Origin: Zoogloea sp035335645
Lineage (GTDB): Bacteria; Pseudomonadota; Gammaproteobacteria; Burkholderiales; Rhodocyclaceae
DNA length: 26,031 bases
NCBI GenBank assembly: GCA_035335645.1
Contig: DAOQMM010000044.1
Span: 1-26,031 of the forward strand
Direction: 5' to 3'
Shown in pieces: positions 14,543-21,765 of this stretch. Made by a program: the position numbers and the translations under genes. Position 1 is the first letter of the stretch, and each line of letters opens with the position of its first letter. The notes below the pieces were generated by a model. That model worked only from the letters and a program-made list of their open reading frames with translations. It was not told the origin of the DNA and ran no database searches.

Positions 14543-17500
14543 AGCGTTTCAACCTGTCGGAGTGGGCGCTGCGCCACCAGGCCCTGGTGCGTTACCTGAT
14601 CGTCGCCCTGGCCCTGGTGGGGGTGATGGCCTATCAGCGCCTGGGGCAGTCGGAGGATCCGCCCTTCACCTTCAAGGTCATGGTGGTGCGCACCGAATGG
14701 CCCGGCGCCTCGGCGCGGGAGATCGAGGAGCAGGTCACCGACCGCATCGAGAAGAAGCTCCAGGAAGTGCCTTTCGTGGACTACCTGCGCAGCTATTCGC
14801 GGCCGGGCGAATCCGTGGTGCTCTTCGTGGCCAAGGATTCGGCGCCGGCGTCGGCGATTCCCGACGTGTTCTACCAGGTGCGCAAGAAGATCGGCGACAT
14901 CAAAGGGATGCTGCCGACGGGCATCCGCGGGCCCTATTTCAATGACGAGTTCGGCGACGTCTTCGGCAACATCTACGCCCTGACCGGCGACGGCTTCGAC
15001 TACGCGGCCCTCAAGAGCGCGTCCGAGACGATCCGCGCCGAGCTGCTGCGGGTGCCCAACGTGGCCAAGGTGGATCTGTTCGGCGAGCAGGAACAGCGCA
15101 TCTACGTGGAGCTCTCCAACACCAAGCTCGCCACCCTCGGGCTGGACGTGCAGACGGTCACCGCGGCCCTCGCCCAGCAGAACACGGTGGCGCCGGGCGG
15201 CTATTTCGAGACCCGCGACGACCGCATCTACCTGCGCCCGAGCGGCGCCTACGACACCGTCGAGGCGATCCGCGAGACGCGCATCCGCGCTGGCGGGCGG
15301 GAATTCCGCATCGGCGACATCGCCACGGTGGCGCGGGGCTTCGTCGATCCGCCGGCGCCGCGCTTCCGCTACCGTGGCCACGACGGGCTGGGCCTGGGCG
15401 TGTCCATGGCCAAGGGCGGCGACATCATCGCCCTGGGGCAGAACCTCAAGGAGGCGGTCGCGCGCATCCAGGCCCAGCTGCCGGTGGGCATGGAGCTGGC
15501 CGAGGTGGCGAGCCAGCCCGAGGCGGTGCAGCGCTCCATCAGCGAGTTTGTGCATTCCCTGGCGGAGGCCGTGATCATCGTGCTGGTGGTGTGCTTCTTC
15601 TCACTGGGCCTGCGCACCGGGCTGGTGGTGGCCCTGTCGATCCCCCTGGTGCTGGCGGTCACCTTCTTCGGCATGCGTCTGTTCGACGTGGGCCTGCACA
15701 AGATCTCCCTGGGCGCCCTGATCCTGGCCCTGGGCCTGCTGGTGGACGACGCCATCATCGCCGTGGAGATGATGCTGGTGAAGATGGAGCAGGGCTGGGA
15801 ACGGGCCCGCGCTGCGGCCTACGCCTACACCAGCACCGCCGGGCCGATGCTGTCGGGCACGCTGGTGACGGTGGCGGGCTTTCTGCCCATCGCCACCGCC
15901 CAGTCGTCCACCGGCGAATACACCCGTTCGATCTTCCAGGTGAACGCCATTGCGCTGCTGGCGTCGTGGCTCGCCGCGGTGATCGTGGTGCCCTATCTCG
16001 GTTACGTGTTGCTGCCGGACCCCCGCAAGGCCGCCGGACCGGGCTGGCTGGAACGGCGCGTGCCGGCCTTCGCACGGCTCAAGGCGCGGCTCGGCATCGG
16101 CGGCCACACGCATCACGATGGTGACGAGGACGCGGTCTTTCAGACGCCCTTCTACAACCGCTTCCGAGCGCTGGTAGACAGATGCGTGGCGCGGCGCTGG
16201 TGGGTCATCGGCGCGACGCTGGCGATCTTCGTGCTGGCCCTGGTGGGCTTCGGTCAGGTGCAGCAGCAGTTCTTCCCCAATTCCACGCGGCTGGAGATCC
16301 TGGTGGATCTGCGCCTGCCCGAGGGCAGCTCCCTGCGCGCCACCCAGGCGGAGGCAGCCAGGCTGGAGGCGATCCTCGACCGGGAGCCCGGCATCGCCAA
16401 CTATGTGACCTACGTGGGCACTGGCAGCCCGCGCTTCTATCTGCCCCTGGACCAGCAACTGCCGGCCGCCAACTTTGCCCAGCTTGTGATCCTCACCGAC
16501 AGCATCCCGGCGCGGGAGGCGCTGAGGCAGAGGCTGATCGAGCTGTTCCGTACGGATTTCCCGGGTCTGCGGGCCAACGTGACGCGCCTGGAGAACGGGC
16601 CGCCGGTGGGCTTCCCGGTGCAGTTCCGGGTGAGCGGGCCGGACATCCCCACGGTGCGCCGGTTTGCCGCCGAAGTGGCCGAGGTGATGCGCGCCAATCC
16701 GAACCTCTCGGACGTGCAGCTGGACTGGGACGAGCAGTCCAAGGTGCTGCGCGTCGAGGTGGATCAGCACAAGGCGCGCCTGCTGGGGCTGTCCACCCAG
16801 GACGTGGCCAACTTCCTCAACACCTCTTTGCGCGGCCTCACGGCCACCAGCTACCGGGAAGGCATCGAGTCCATCGACGTGGTGCTGCGGGGCGACGCCT
16901 TCGAGCGGGACAAGCTGTCCCTGGTGTCGGAGCTGTCCATCCCCACCCGCGCCGGCAAGTCCGTGCCCCTGGGCCAGGTGGCGACGGTGAGCTACGCCTG
17001 GGAGCAGGGCCTGATCTGGCGCCGTGACCGTCTGCGCAGCATCACTGCCCGCGGCCAGATCTACGACAGCCGCCTGCAGGCGCCGACCGTCACCGCCCAG
17101 GTCGAGCCGCTGCTGGCGCCGATCAAGGCGCGCCTGCCGGCCGGCTATCGCATCGACACCGGCGGCGCGGTAGAGGAGAGCGCCAAAGGGCAGAGCTCCG
17201 TGAATGCGGGCTTCCCGCTGTTCTTCGCGGTGGTGTTTACCGTGCTGATGGTGCAGTTGAACAGCTTCTCGCGGACCACCATGGTGGTGCTCACCGCGCC
17301 CCTCGGGCTGATCGGCGTGGTGCTGTTCCTGCTGCTCTTCAACCAGCCCTTCGGCTTTGTCGCCATGCTCGGCACCATCGCCCTGTTCGGCATGATCATG
17401 CGCAACTCGGTGATCCTGGTGGACCAGATCGAGCAGGACGTGGAGAAGGGGCGCAGCGTGTGGAACGCCATCGTGGAATCGGCCGTGCGCCGCCTGCGGC

Positions 17501-17670
17501 CCATCGTGCTCACCGCTGCGGCGGCTGTGCTGGCGATGATCCCGCTGACCCGCAGCGCTTTCTTCGGGCCGATGGCGGTGGCCATCATGGGCGGCCTGAT
17601 CGTCGCCACCGCGCTGACGCTGCTCTTCGTGCCGGCCCTGTACGCCGCCTGGTATCGGGTGCGTCGATGA
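14539..17670 (+). CDS. RND multidrug-type efflux permease
   Basis: This 1043-aa inner-membrane proton antiporter has the usual RND length and 12 predicted helices in two halves. TM1 is at about 17-35; TM2-TM6 lie around 335-500 and TM7-TM12 around 550-1035. The proton-relay pair is Asp403-Asp404 in TM4 (GLLVDDAIIAVEMM). In TM10 the position of the AcrB relay lysine (K940) is Arg955, in GMIMRNSVILVDQ. The pore/porter domain has the FFPN..RLEILVDLRLPEG motif in the second half. A cytoplasmic loop between halves has a His/Asp-rich cluster, HTHHDGDED (523-531). It belongs to the hydrophobe/amphiphile (HAE) type rather than the metal (HME) type judged by general similarity. The outer-membrane partner is not in the operon; the TolC homologue at 18782 is a candidate. 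The substrate is unknown. Confidence 0.94.
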   Translation: MKRFNLSEWALRHQALVRYLIVALALVGVMAYQRLGQSEDPPFTFKVMVVRTEWPGASAREIEEQVTDRIEKKLQEVPFVDYLRSYSRPGESVVLFVAKDSAPASAIPDVFYQVRKKIGDIKGMLPTGIRGPYFNDEFGDVFGNIYALTGDGFDYAALKSASETIRAELLRVPNVAKVDLFGEQEQRIYVELSNTKLATLGLDVQTVTAALAQQNTVAPGGYFETRDDRIYLRPSGAYDTVEAIRETRIRAGGREFRIGDIATVARGFVDPPAPRFRYRGHDGLGLGVSMAKGGDIIALGQNLKEAVARIQAQLPVGMELAEVASQPEAVQRSISEFVHSLAEAVIIVLVVCFFSLGLRTGLVVALSIPLVLAVTFFGMRLFDVGLHKISLGALILALGLLVDDAIIAVEMMLVKMEQGWERARAAAYAYTSTAGPMLSGTLVTVAGFLPIATAQSSTGEYTRSIFQVNAIALLASWLAAVIVVPYLGYVLLPDPRKAAGPGWLERRVPAFARLKARLGIGGHTHHDGDEDAVFQTPFYNRFRALVDRCVARRWWVIGATLAIFVLALVGFGQVQQQFFPNSTRLEILVDLRLPEGSSLRATQAEAARLEAILDREPGIANYVTYVGTGSPRFYLPLDQQLPAANFAQLVILTDSIPAREALRQRLIELFRTDFPGLRANVTRLENGPPVGFPVQFRVSGPDIPTVRRFAAEVAEVMRANPNLSDVQLDWDEQSKVLRVEVDQHKARLLGLSTQDVANFLNTSLRGLTATSYREGIESIDVVLRGDAFERDKLSLVSELSIPTRAGKSVPLGQVATVSYAWEQGLIWRRDRLRSITARGQIYDSRLQAPTVTAQVEPLLAPIKARLPAGYRIDTGGAVEESAKGQSSVNAGFPLFFAVVFTVLMVQLNSFSRTTMVVLTAPLGLIGVVLFLLLFNQPFGFVAMLGTIALFGMIMRNSVILVDQIEQDVEKGRSVWNAIVESAVRRLRPIVLTAAAAVLAMIPLTRSAFFGPMAVAIMGGLIVATALTLLFVPALYAAWYRVRR

Positions 17671-17691
17671 CGCGTTCCCGCGCAAGTACGC

Positions 17692-17697
17692 TAGAAT
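17692..17697 (+). promoter_or_regulatory. Possible -10 box for the Pcm-like/rhodanese/TolC run
   Basis: TAGAAT (five of six matches) lies 77 bp before the Pcm-like start and 21 bp after the RND stop codon. No clear -35 is visible. It suggests these genes can be transcribed separately from the pump. Confidence 0.35.
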
Positions 17698-17773
17698 TGG
17701 AAGGTTTTTCCATTCACGCTGGCAGGCCGATCCTCCCGTCCGGGCCGCGGCGGATCTTTACAGGGGAGTTCCA

Positions 17774-18427
17774 ATGAATTTCGAACAAGCGCGCTTCAAC
17801 ATGGTCGAGCAACAGATCCGCCCCTGGGAGGTGCTGGATTTCTCCGTGCTGGACCTGCTGATGAGCATCCGCCGCGAGGAGTTCGTGCCCGAGGCCTACA
17901 AGTCCGTGGCCCTCTCCGAGGCGCCGATCCCCCTCGGCCACGGCGCGAGCATGCTGGTGCCGGTCATCGAGGGCAAGGTGCTGCAGGCGATCCAGGTCAA
18001 GGGTTCCGACAAGGTCCTCGAAGTGGGTGCCGGCTCCGGCTATTTCGCCGCCCTGCTGGCCGCCAAGGCCGAGTGGGTGCGCACCGTCGAGATCGAGCCC
18101 GCACTGGTGAACATGGCCCATGACAACCTGAAGCGCTATGGCGTCGAGAACGTCATCGTCGAGGAAGGCGACGCCGTGAGCGGTTGGGCCGGCAATGCCC
18201 CCTACGACCTGATCGTGGTCTCCGGCGCTGTGCCCCACGTGCCCGAATCCCTGCTGGCCCAGGTGAAGGTGGGTGGGCGCCTGTTCGCCTTCGTCGGCGG
18301 GCCGACCCTGCAGGTCGCCACCCTGATCCAAGTGGTGGGCGAGGGCCAGTACCGCACCGAGAAAGTCTTCGAGACCCAGGTGCCGATGATGCGCAACGCC
18401 CCGCGCAAGAACCAGTTCCAGTTCTGA
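17774..18427 (+). CDS. Pcm-like protein-L-isoaspartate O-methyltransferase family protein
   Basis: This 217-aa protein has a PCMT-type fold: an N-terminal FNMVEQQIRPWEVLD segment, REEFVPEAY at about residue 36, then the SAM-binding motif I VLEVGAGSGYFAALLA at about 83-98 and the acidic VEIEP of motif post-I. True Pcm enzymes repair isoaspartyl residues and carry a GQTIS(Q/A)P substrate motif before motif I. Here the equivalent reads GHGASMLVPVIEG, so repair activity is doubtful and the methyl acceptor is uncertain. AGGGGAG is 6 nt before the ATG. It is followed after 12 bp by a rhodanese and then a TolC-type gene, an arrangement I recall in other betaproteobacteria, which suggests a shared but undefined envelope-related role. 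Confidence 0.85.
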   Translation: MNFEQARFNMVEQQIRPWEVLDFSVLDLLMSIRREEFVPEAYKSVALSEAPIPLGHGASMLVPVIEGKVLQAIQVKGSDKVLEVGAGSGYFAALLAAKAEWVRTVEIEPALVNMAHDNLKRYGVENVIVEEGDAVSGWAGNAPYDLIVVSGAVPHVPESLLAQVKVGGRLFAFVGGPTLQVATLIQVVGEGQYRTEKVFETQVPMMRNAPRKNQFQF

Positions 18428-18439
18428 GCGGACGCGGCG

Positions 18440-18763
18440 ATGCAGCAGATCCTGCCTGCGCAACTGGACGAGTGGCTGCGGGATGCGTCCCGCCCGCAGC
18501 CCGTGCTTCTCGATGTCCGTGAGCCCCACGAATTCCAGTACTGCGCCCTCGCCGGGTCCCTGTCCATGCCCATGGCCAGCGTGCCGGCGCGCCAGCAGGA
18601 GCTCGATCCGGATGCGGAGACCGTCGTGATCTGCCACCACGGCATGCGCAGCATGCAGGTGGCCCTGTTCCTGGAGCGCCAGGGCTTCGGGAAGGTGATC
18701 AACCTGACCGGCGGGGTCGCCCTGTGGGCCCAACAGGTCGACCCGTCGATGCCCCAGTACTGA
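18440..18763 (+). CDS. Single-domain rhodanese-like sulfurtransferase
   Basis: This 107-aa cytosolic protein is one complete rhodanese domain. The conserved VLLDVREPHEFQYCALAGS (about 22-40) is followed by the active-site loop with nucleophile Cys65 in CHHGMRS and the C-terminal GFGKVINLTGGVALWAQQVD. The six-residue active-site loop is typical of GlpE/PspE-type sulfurtransferases, which move sulfane sulfur through a Cys persulfide; the acceptor here is unknown. The start ATG is 12 bp after the Pcm-like stop, and the next gene starts 18 bp after this one ends, so all three are probably cotranscribed. Confidence 0.93.
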   Translation: MQQILPAQLDEWLRDASRPQPVLLDVREPHEFQYCALAGSLSMPMASVPARQQELDPDAETVVICHHGMRSMQVALFLERQGFGKVINLTGGVALWAQQVDPSMPQY

Positions 18764-18781
18764 CATCACCAGGTGAAGGGA

Positions 18782-20101
18782 ATGAGCTTGAGCAAGGTTC
18801 GGTTTGCAGTGCTGGCGTGGGCCGGCGTGATGGCGTCCGGTGCGCAGGCCGTCGATCTGGAGCAGGCCTACCGGGACGCGGTGACCTACGACGCAACCCT
18901 CTCCGGTGCGCGGGCCTCCCTTGCCGCCGGGCGTGAGAAGCTGCCCCAGGGCCGCGCCGGCCTGCTGCCGACGATCTCCCTGAGCGGCAACACCAACTAC
19001 AACACGGCGGTCTTCAATAACCTCGACCCCCATTTCACCAGCAAGTACAACAGTCACAGCTGGATCGCCCAGCTCAACCAGCCCCTGTTCCGCTGGCAGA
19101 ACTGGGTCCAGTTCAAGCAGGGCGAGCTCAATGTGGGCCTGGCGGAAGCCCAGTTCAAGCTGGCCGAGCAGGATCTCGTCCTGCGCGTCGCTCAGGCTTA
19201 TTTCGACGTGCTGGCCGCCCAGGACACCCTGGTGGCCGCCTCGGCCCTGCGCGACGCCAATGCCCAGCAGCTGGCGCTCGCCAAGAAGAGCTTCGAGGTC
19301 GGCACCGTGACCATCACCGACGTGCACGAGGCCCAGTCCCGTTACGATCTGTCCTCGGCCCAGACCATCGCGGCCGAGAGCGACCTGGAAGTCCGCCGCA
19401 ACGCGCTGGCTGTGCTCACCGGCAAGACGCCGGACGCCCTCAAGACCCTGCGCAAGGGCGTGGCCCTGTCCAGCCCCGAGCCGGCGGACATGCCGTCCTG
19501 GGTGTCCGCGTCCGAAGCCACCGCCCTGCAGGTGCAGGCGGCCCAGCTCGGCGTCGAGATCGCCGCGCGGGAAATCGAGCGCAACCGTGCCGGCCACGCG
19601 CCCACCGTCGATCTGGTGGCGAGTTACGGCAACTCGGTCAATCCGGTCGCCTCGGTGACGCCCACCACCAACTACGATTCCCGCGCCATCGGCCTGCAGG
19701 TGGCCATCCCCCTGTACCAGGGCGGGGGCGTCAATTCCCGCGTACGTGAGGCCATCGCCCTGCGCGACAAGGCCGCCGCGGATCTGGACAACGCCCGTCG
19801 CACTGCCGCGCAGGCGGCCCGTCAGGCCTATCTGGGCGTGACCAGCGGTCTCGCCCAGGTGCGCGCCCTGGAGGCCGCCCAGGTCTCGTCCCGCTCCGCA
19901 CTGGACGCCAACAAGCTGGGCTACGAGGTCGGCGTGCGCATCAACATTGACGTGCTCAACGCCCAGAGCCAGGTCTTCGACACCGAGCAGAAGCTCTCCA
20001 AGGCGCGCTACGACACGCTGATGGCCCAGCTCAAGCTCAAGGCGGCCGCCGGCACCCTGGGGGACGACGACGTCCGCGCCCTCAACGCCCTGCTGGACTG
20101 A
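18782..20101 (+). CDS. tolC: TolC family outer-membrane efflux channel
   Basis: This 439-aa protein has a signal peptide (KVRFAVLAWAGVMASGAQA, cleavage near residue 23) and the duplicated TolC/OEP structure. Two copies of the helical repeat run through residues about 25-215 and 235-430, with motifs such as LEQAYRDAVTYDATLSGARA, LRVAQAYFDVLAAQDTL, SFEVGTVTITDVHEAQSRYD and, in the second half, LGYEVGVRINIDVLNAQSQVFD. It is the TolC subgroup used by type I secretion and RND pumps. The ATG at 18782 directly follows an AGGTGAAGGG ribosome-binding region; a GTG at 18773 in frame is less likely. The upstream RND operon lacks an outer-membrane factor, so this channel may serve it. A terminator follows at 20129. 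Confidence 0.92.
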   Translation: MSLSKVRFAVLAWAGVMASGAQAVDLEQAYRDAVTYDATLSGARASLAAGREKLPQGRAGLLPTISLSGNTNYNTAVFNNLDPHFTSKYNSHSWIAQLNQPLFRWQNWVQFKQGELNVGLAEAQFKLAEQDLVLRVAQAYFDVLAAQDTLVAASALRDANAQQLALAKKSFEVGTVTITDVHEAQSRYDLSSAQTIAAESDLEVRRNALAVLTGKTPDALKTLRKGVALSSPEPADMPSWVSASEATALQVQAAQLGVEIAAREIERNRAGHAPTVDLVASYGNSVNPVASVTPTTNYDSRAIGLQVAIPLYQGGGVNSRVREAIALRDKAAADLDNARRTAAQAARQAYLGVTSGLAQVRALEAAQVSSRSALDANKLGYEVGVRINIDVLNAQSQVFDTEQKLSKARYDTLMAQLKLKAAAGTLGDDDVRALNALLD

Positions 20102-20128
20102 GCCACGCGCCGGGAGCCCGTGCCGCCG

Positions 20129-20149
20129 ACGGCCGCTTTGCGGCCGTTT
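20129..20149 (+). terminator. Terminator after tolC
   Basis: A perfect 8-bp stem ACGGCCGC/GCGGCCGT with loop TTT is followed by TT. The T tract is short, but the stem is strong and begins 28 bp after the stop codon. Confidence 0.6.
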
Positions 20150-20236
20150 CCATTTGCGGTCAATCCGTGACCGCCGTCCGGGCCGTTCCGTTTATCCTTC
20201 CTTCATTCCGACGTTCCGACTTCCGAACCGATTCCC

Positions 20237-21709
20237 ATGCGTTACACCGACCTGCGTGACTTCATCGCCCAGCTCGAGCGCCTCGGCGAGCTCAAACGCG
20301 TCCGCGTCCCCGTCGATCCCCATCTCGAGATGACCGAGATCTGCGACCGGGTGCTGCGCGCCGGCGGCCCGGCGATCCTCTTCGAACAGCCCACGGGGCA
20401 CTCGGTGCCGGTGCTGGCCAACCTCTTCGGCACGCCCCAGCGGGTGGCCCTGGGCATGGGCGAGAGCGGCGCGGACTGGCAATCCGCTTTGCGCGAGGTG
20501 GGCAAGCTGCTGGCCTTCCTCAAGGAGCCGGAGCCGCCCCGCGGCCTCAAGGACGCCTGGGACAAGCTGCCGGTGTTCCGCCAGGTGCTCAACATGTCGC
20601 CCAAGACGGTCTCGTCGGGGCCCTGCCAGGAGGTGGTCCGGGAAGGCCGCGACGTGGATCTGGCCAGCCTGCCCATCCAGCATTGCTGGCCGGGCGACGT
20701 GGCGCCCCTGATCACCTGGGGCCTGGTCGTGACCCGTGGGCCCCACAAGCCGCGCCAGAACCTGGGGATCTACCGCCAGCAGGTGCTCGGCCCCAACAAG
20801 GTGATCATGCGCTGGCTGGCCCATCGGGGCGGCGCACTCGATTTTCGCGACCACCAGCAGGCCCATCCGGGCGAGCCCTTCCCGGTGGCGGTGGTGCTGG
20901 GCTGCGATCCCGCCACCATCCTCGGCGCGGTGACGCCGGTGCCGGATTCCCTGTCGGAATACCAGTTCGCCGGCCTGCTGCGGGGCGCCAAGACCGAGCT
21001 GGTGAAATGCCTGGGGTCGGACCTGCAGGTGCCGGCCTCCGCCGAGATCGTCCTCGAAGGCGTCATCCATCCGGGCGAGACGGCGCTGGAAGGCCCCTAC
21101 GGCGATCACACCGGCTATTACAACGAGCAGGCCGAGTTTCCGGTCTTCACCATCGAGCGCATCACCCACCGGCGCGACCCGATCTACCACAGCACCTACA
21201 CCGGCAAGCCGCCCGACGAGCCGGCCATGCTCGGGCTGGCCCTCAACGAGGTCTTCGTGCCGCTGCTGCAGAAGCAGTTCCCGGAGATCGTGGACTTCTA
21301 CCTGCCGCCGGAAGGCTGCTCCTACCGCCTCGCCGTGGTGAGCATCCGCAAGCAGTACCCCGGCCACGCCAAGCGGGTGATGTTCGGCATCTGGAGCTTC
21401 CTGCGCCAGTTCATGTACACCAAGTTCATCATTGTCGTGGATGATGACGTGAACATCCGTGACTGGAAGGAAGTGATCTGGGCGCTGACCACGCGCATGG
21501 ATGCCACCCGCGACACCACGCTGGTGGACCATACGCCCATCGACTACCTGGATTTCGCCAGCCCGGTGGCGGGTCTTGGGTCGAAGATGGGCCTGGATGC
21601 CACCAACAAGTGGCCCGGTGAAACCCAGCGGGAATGGGGGCGCGCCATCGTCATGGATGCGGCCGTCAAGGCCCGTGTCGATGCCCTGTGGGCGCAGCTC
21701 GGCCTGTAG
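20237..21709 (+). CDS. ubiD: 4-hydroxy-3-polyprenylbenzoate decarboxylase
   Basis: This 490-aa enzyme decarboxylates the polyprenylated hydroxybenzoate intermediate in ubiquinone synthesis, using prenylated FMN supplied by UbiX. Length matches E. coli UbiD (497 aa). Recognisable family segments are MRYTDLRDFIAQLERLGELK at the N-terminus, the GIYRQQVLGPNKVIMRWLAH region, LLRGAKTELVKC, and EGPYGDHTGYYN, which includes conserved prFMN/metal-site residues. The C-terminus has IVVDDDVNIRDWKEVIWA and ends with DAAVKARVDALWAQLGL, typical of genuine UbiD rather than aromatic (de)carboxylases of the wider family. It lies alone between the tolC terminator and a TPR gene 56 bp downstream. UbiX is not in the window. 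Confidence 0.95.
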   Translation: MRYTDLRDFIAQLERLGELKRVRVPVDPHLEMTEICDRVLRAGGPAILFEQPTGHSVPVLANLFGTPQRVALGMGESGADWQSALREVGKLLAFLKEPEPPRGLKDAWDKLPVFRQVLNMSPKTVSSGPCQEVVREGRDVDLASLPIQHCWPGDVAPLITWGLVVTRGPHKPRQNLGIYRQQVLGPNKVIMRWLAHRGGALDFRDHQQAHPGEPFPVAVVLGCDPATILGAVTPVPDSLSEYQFAGLLRGAKTELVKCLGSDLQVPASAEIVLEGVIHPGETALEGPYGDHTGYYNEQAEFPVFTIERITHRRDPIYHSTYTGKPPDEPAMLGLALNEVFVPLLQKQFPEIVDFYLPPEGCSYRLAVVSIRKQYPGHAKRVMFGIWSFLRQFMYTKFIIVVDDDVNIRDWKEVIWALTTRMDATRDTTLVDHTPIDYLDFASPVAGLGSKMGLDATNKWPGETQREWGRAIVMDAAVKARVDALWAQLGL

Positions 21710-21765
21710 GTGTCCTTCGCCGGTCCCTTCGGCCCGGCCCGCTCTTAGTCTGACTCGAGGTGTCC

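Noticed and set aside
15601..17685. 694-aa reverse-strand frame opposite the RND permease
   Set aside because: His/Gln/Asp/Gly-rich product without domains; mirror of a conserved gene.
18773..18781. GTG start for the TolC homologue
   Set aside because: The GTG sits within the purine-rich ribosome-binding stretch that better serves the ATG at 18782.
17714..19597. 627-aa reverse-strand frame opposite the Pcm-like, rhodanese and tolC genes
   Set aside because: It crosses three supported genes and has shadow-frame composition.
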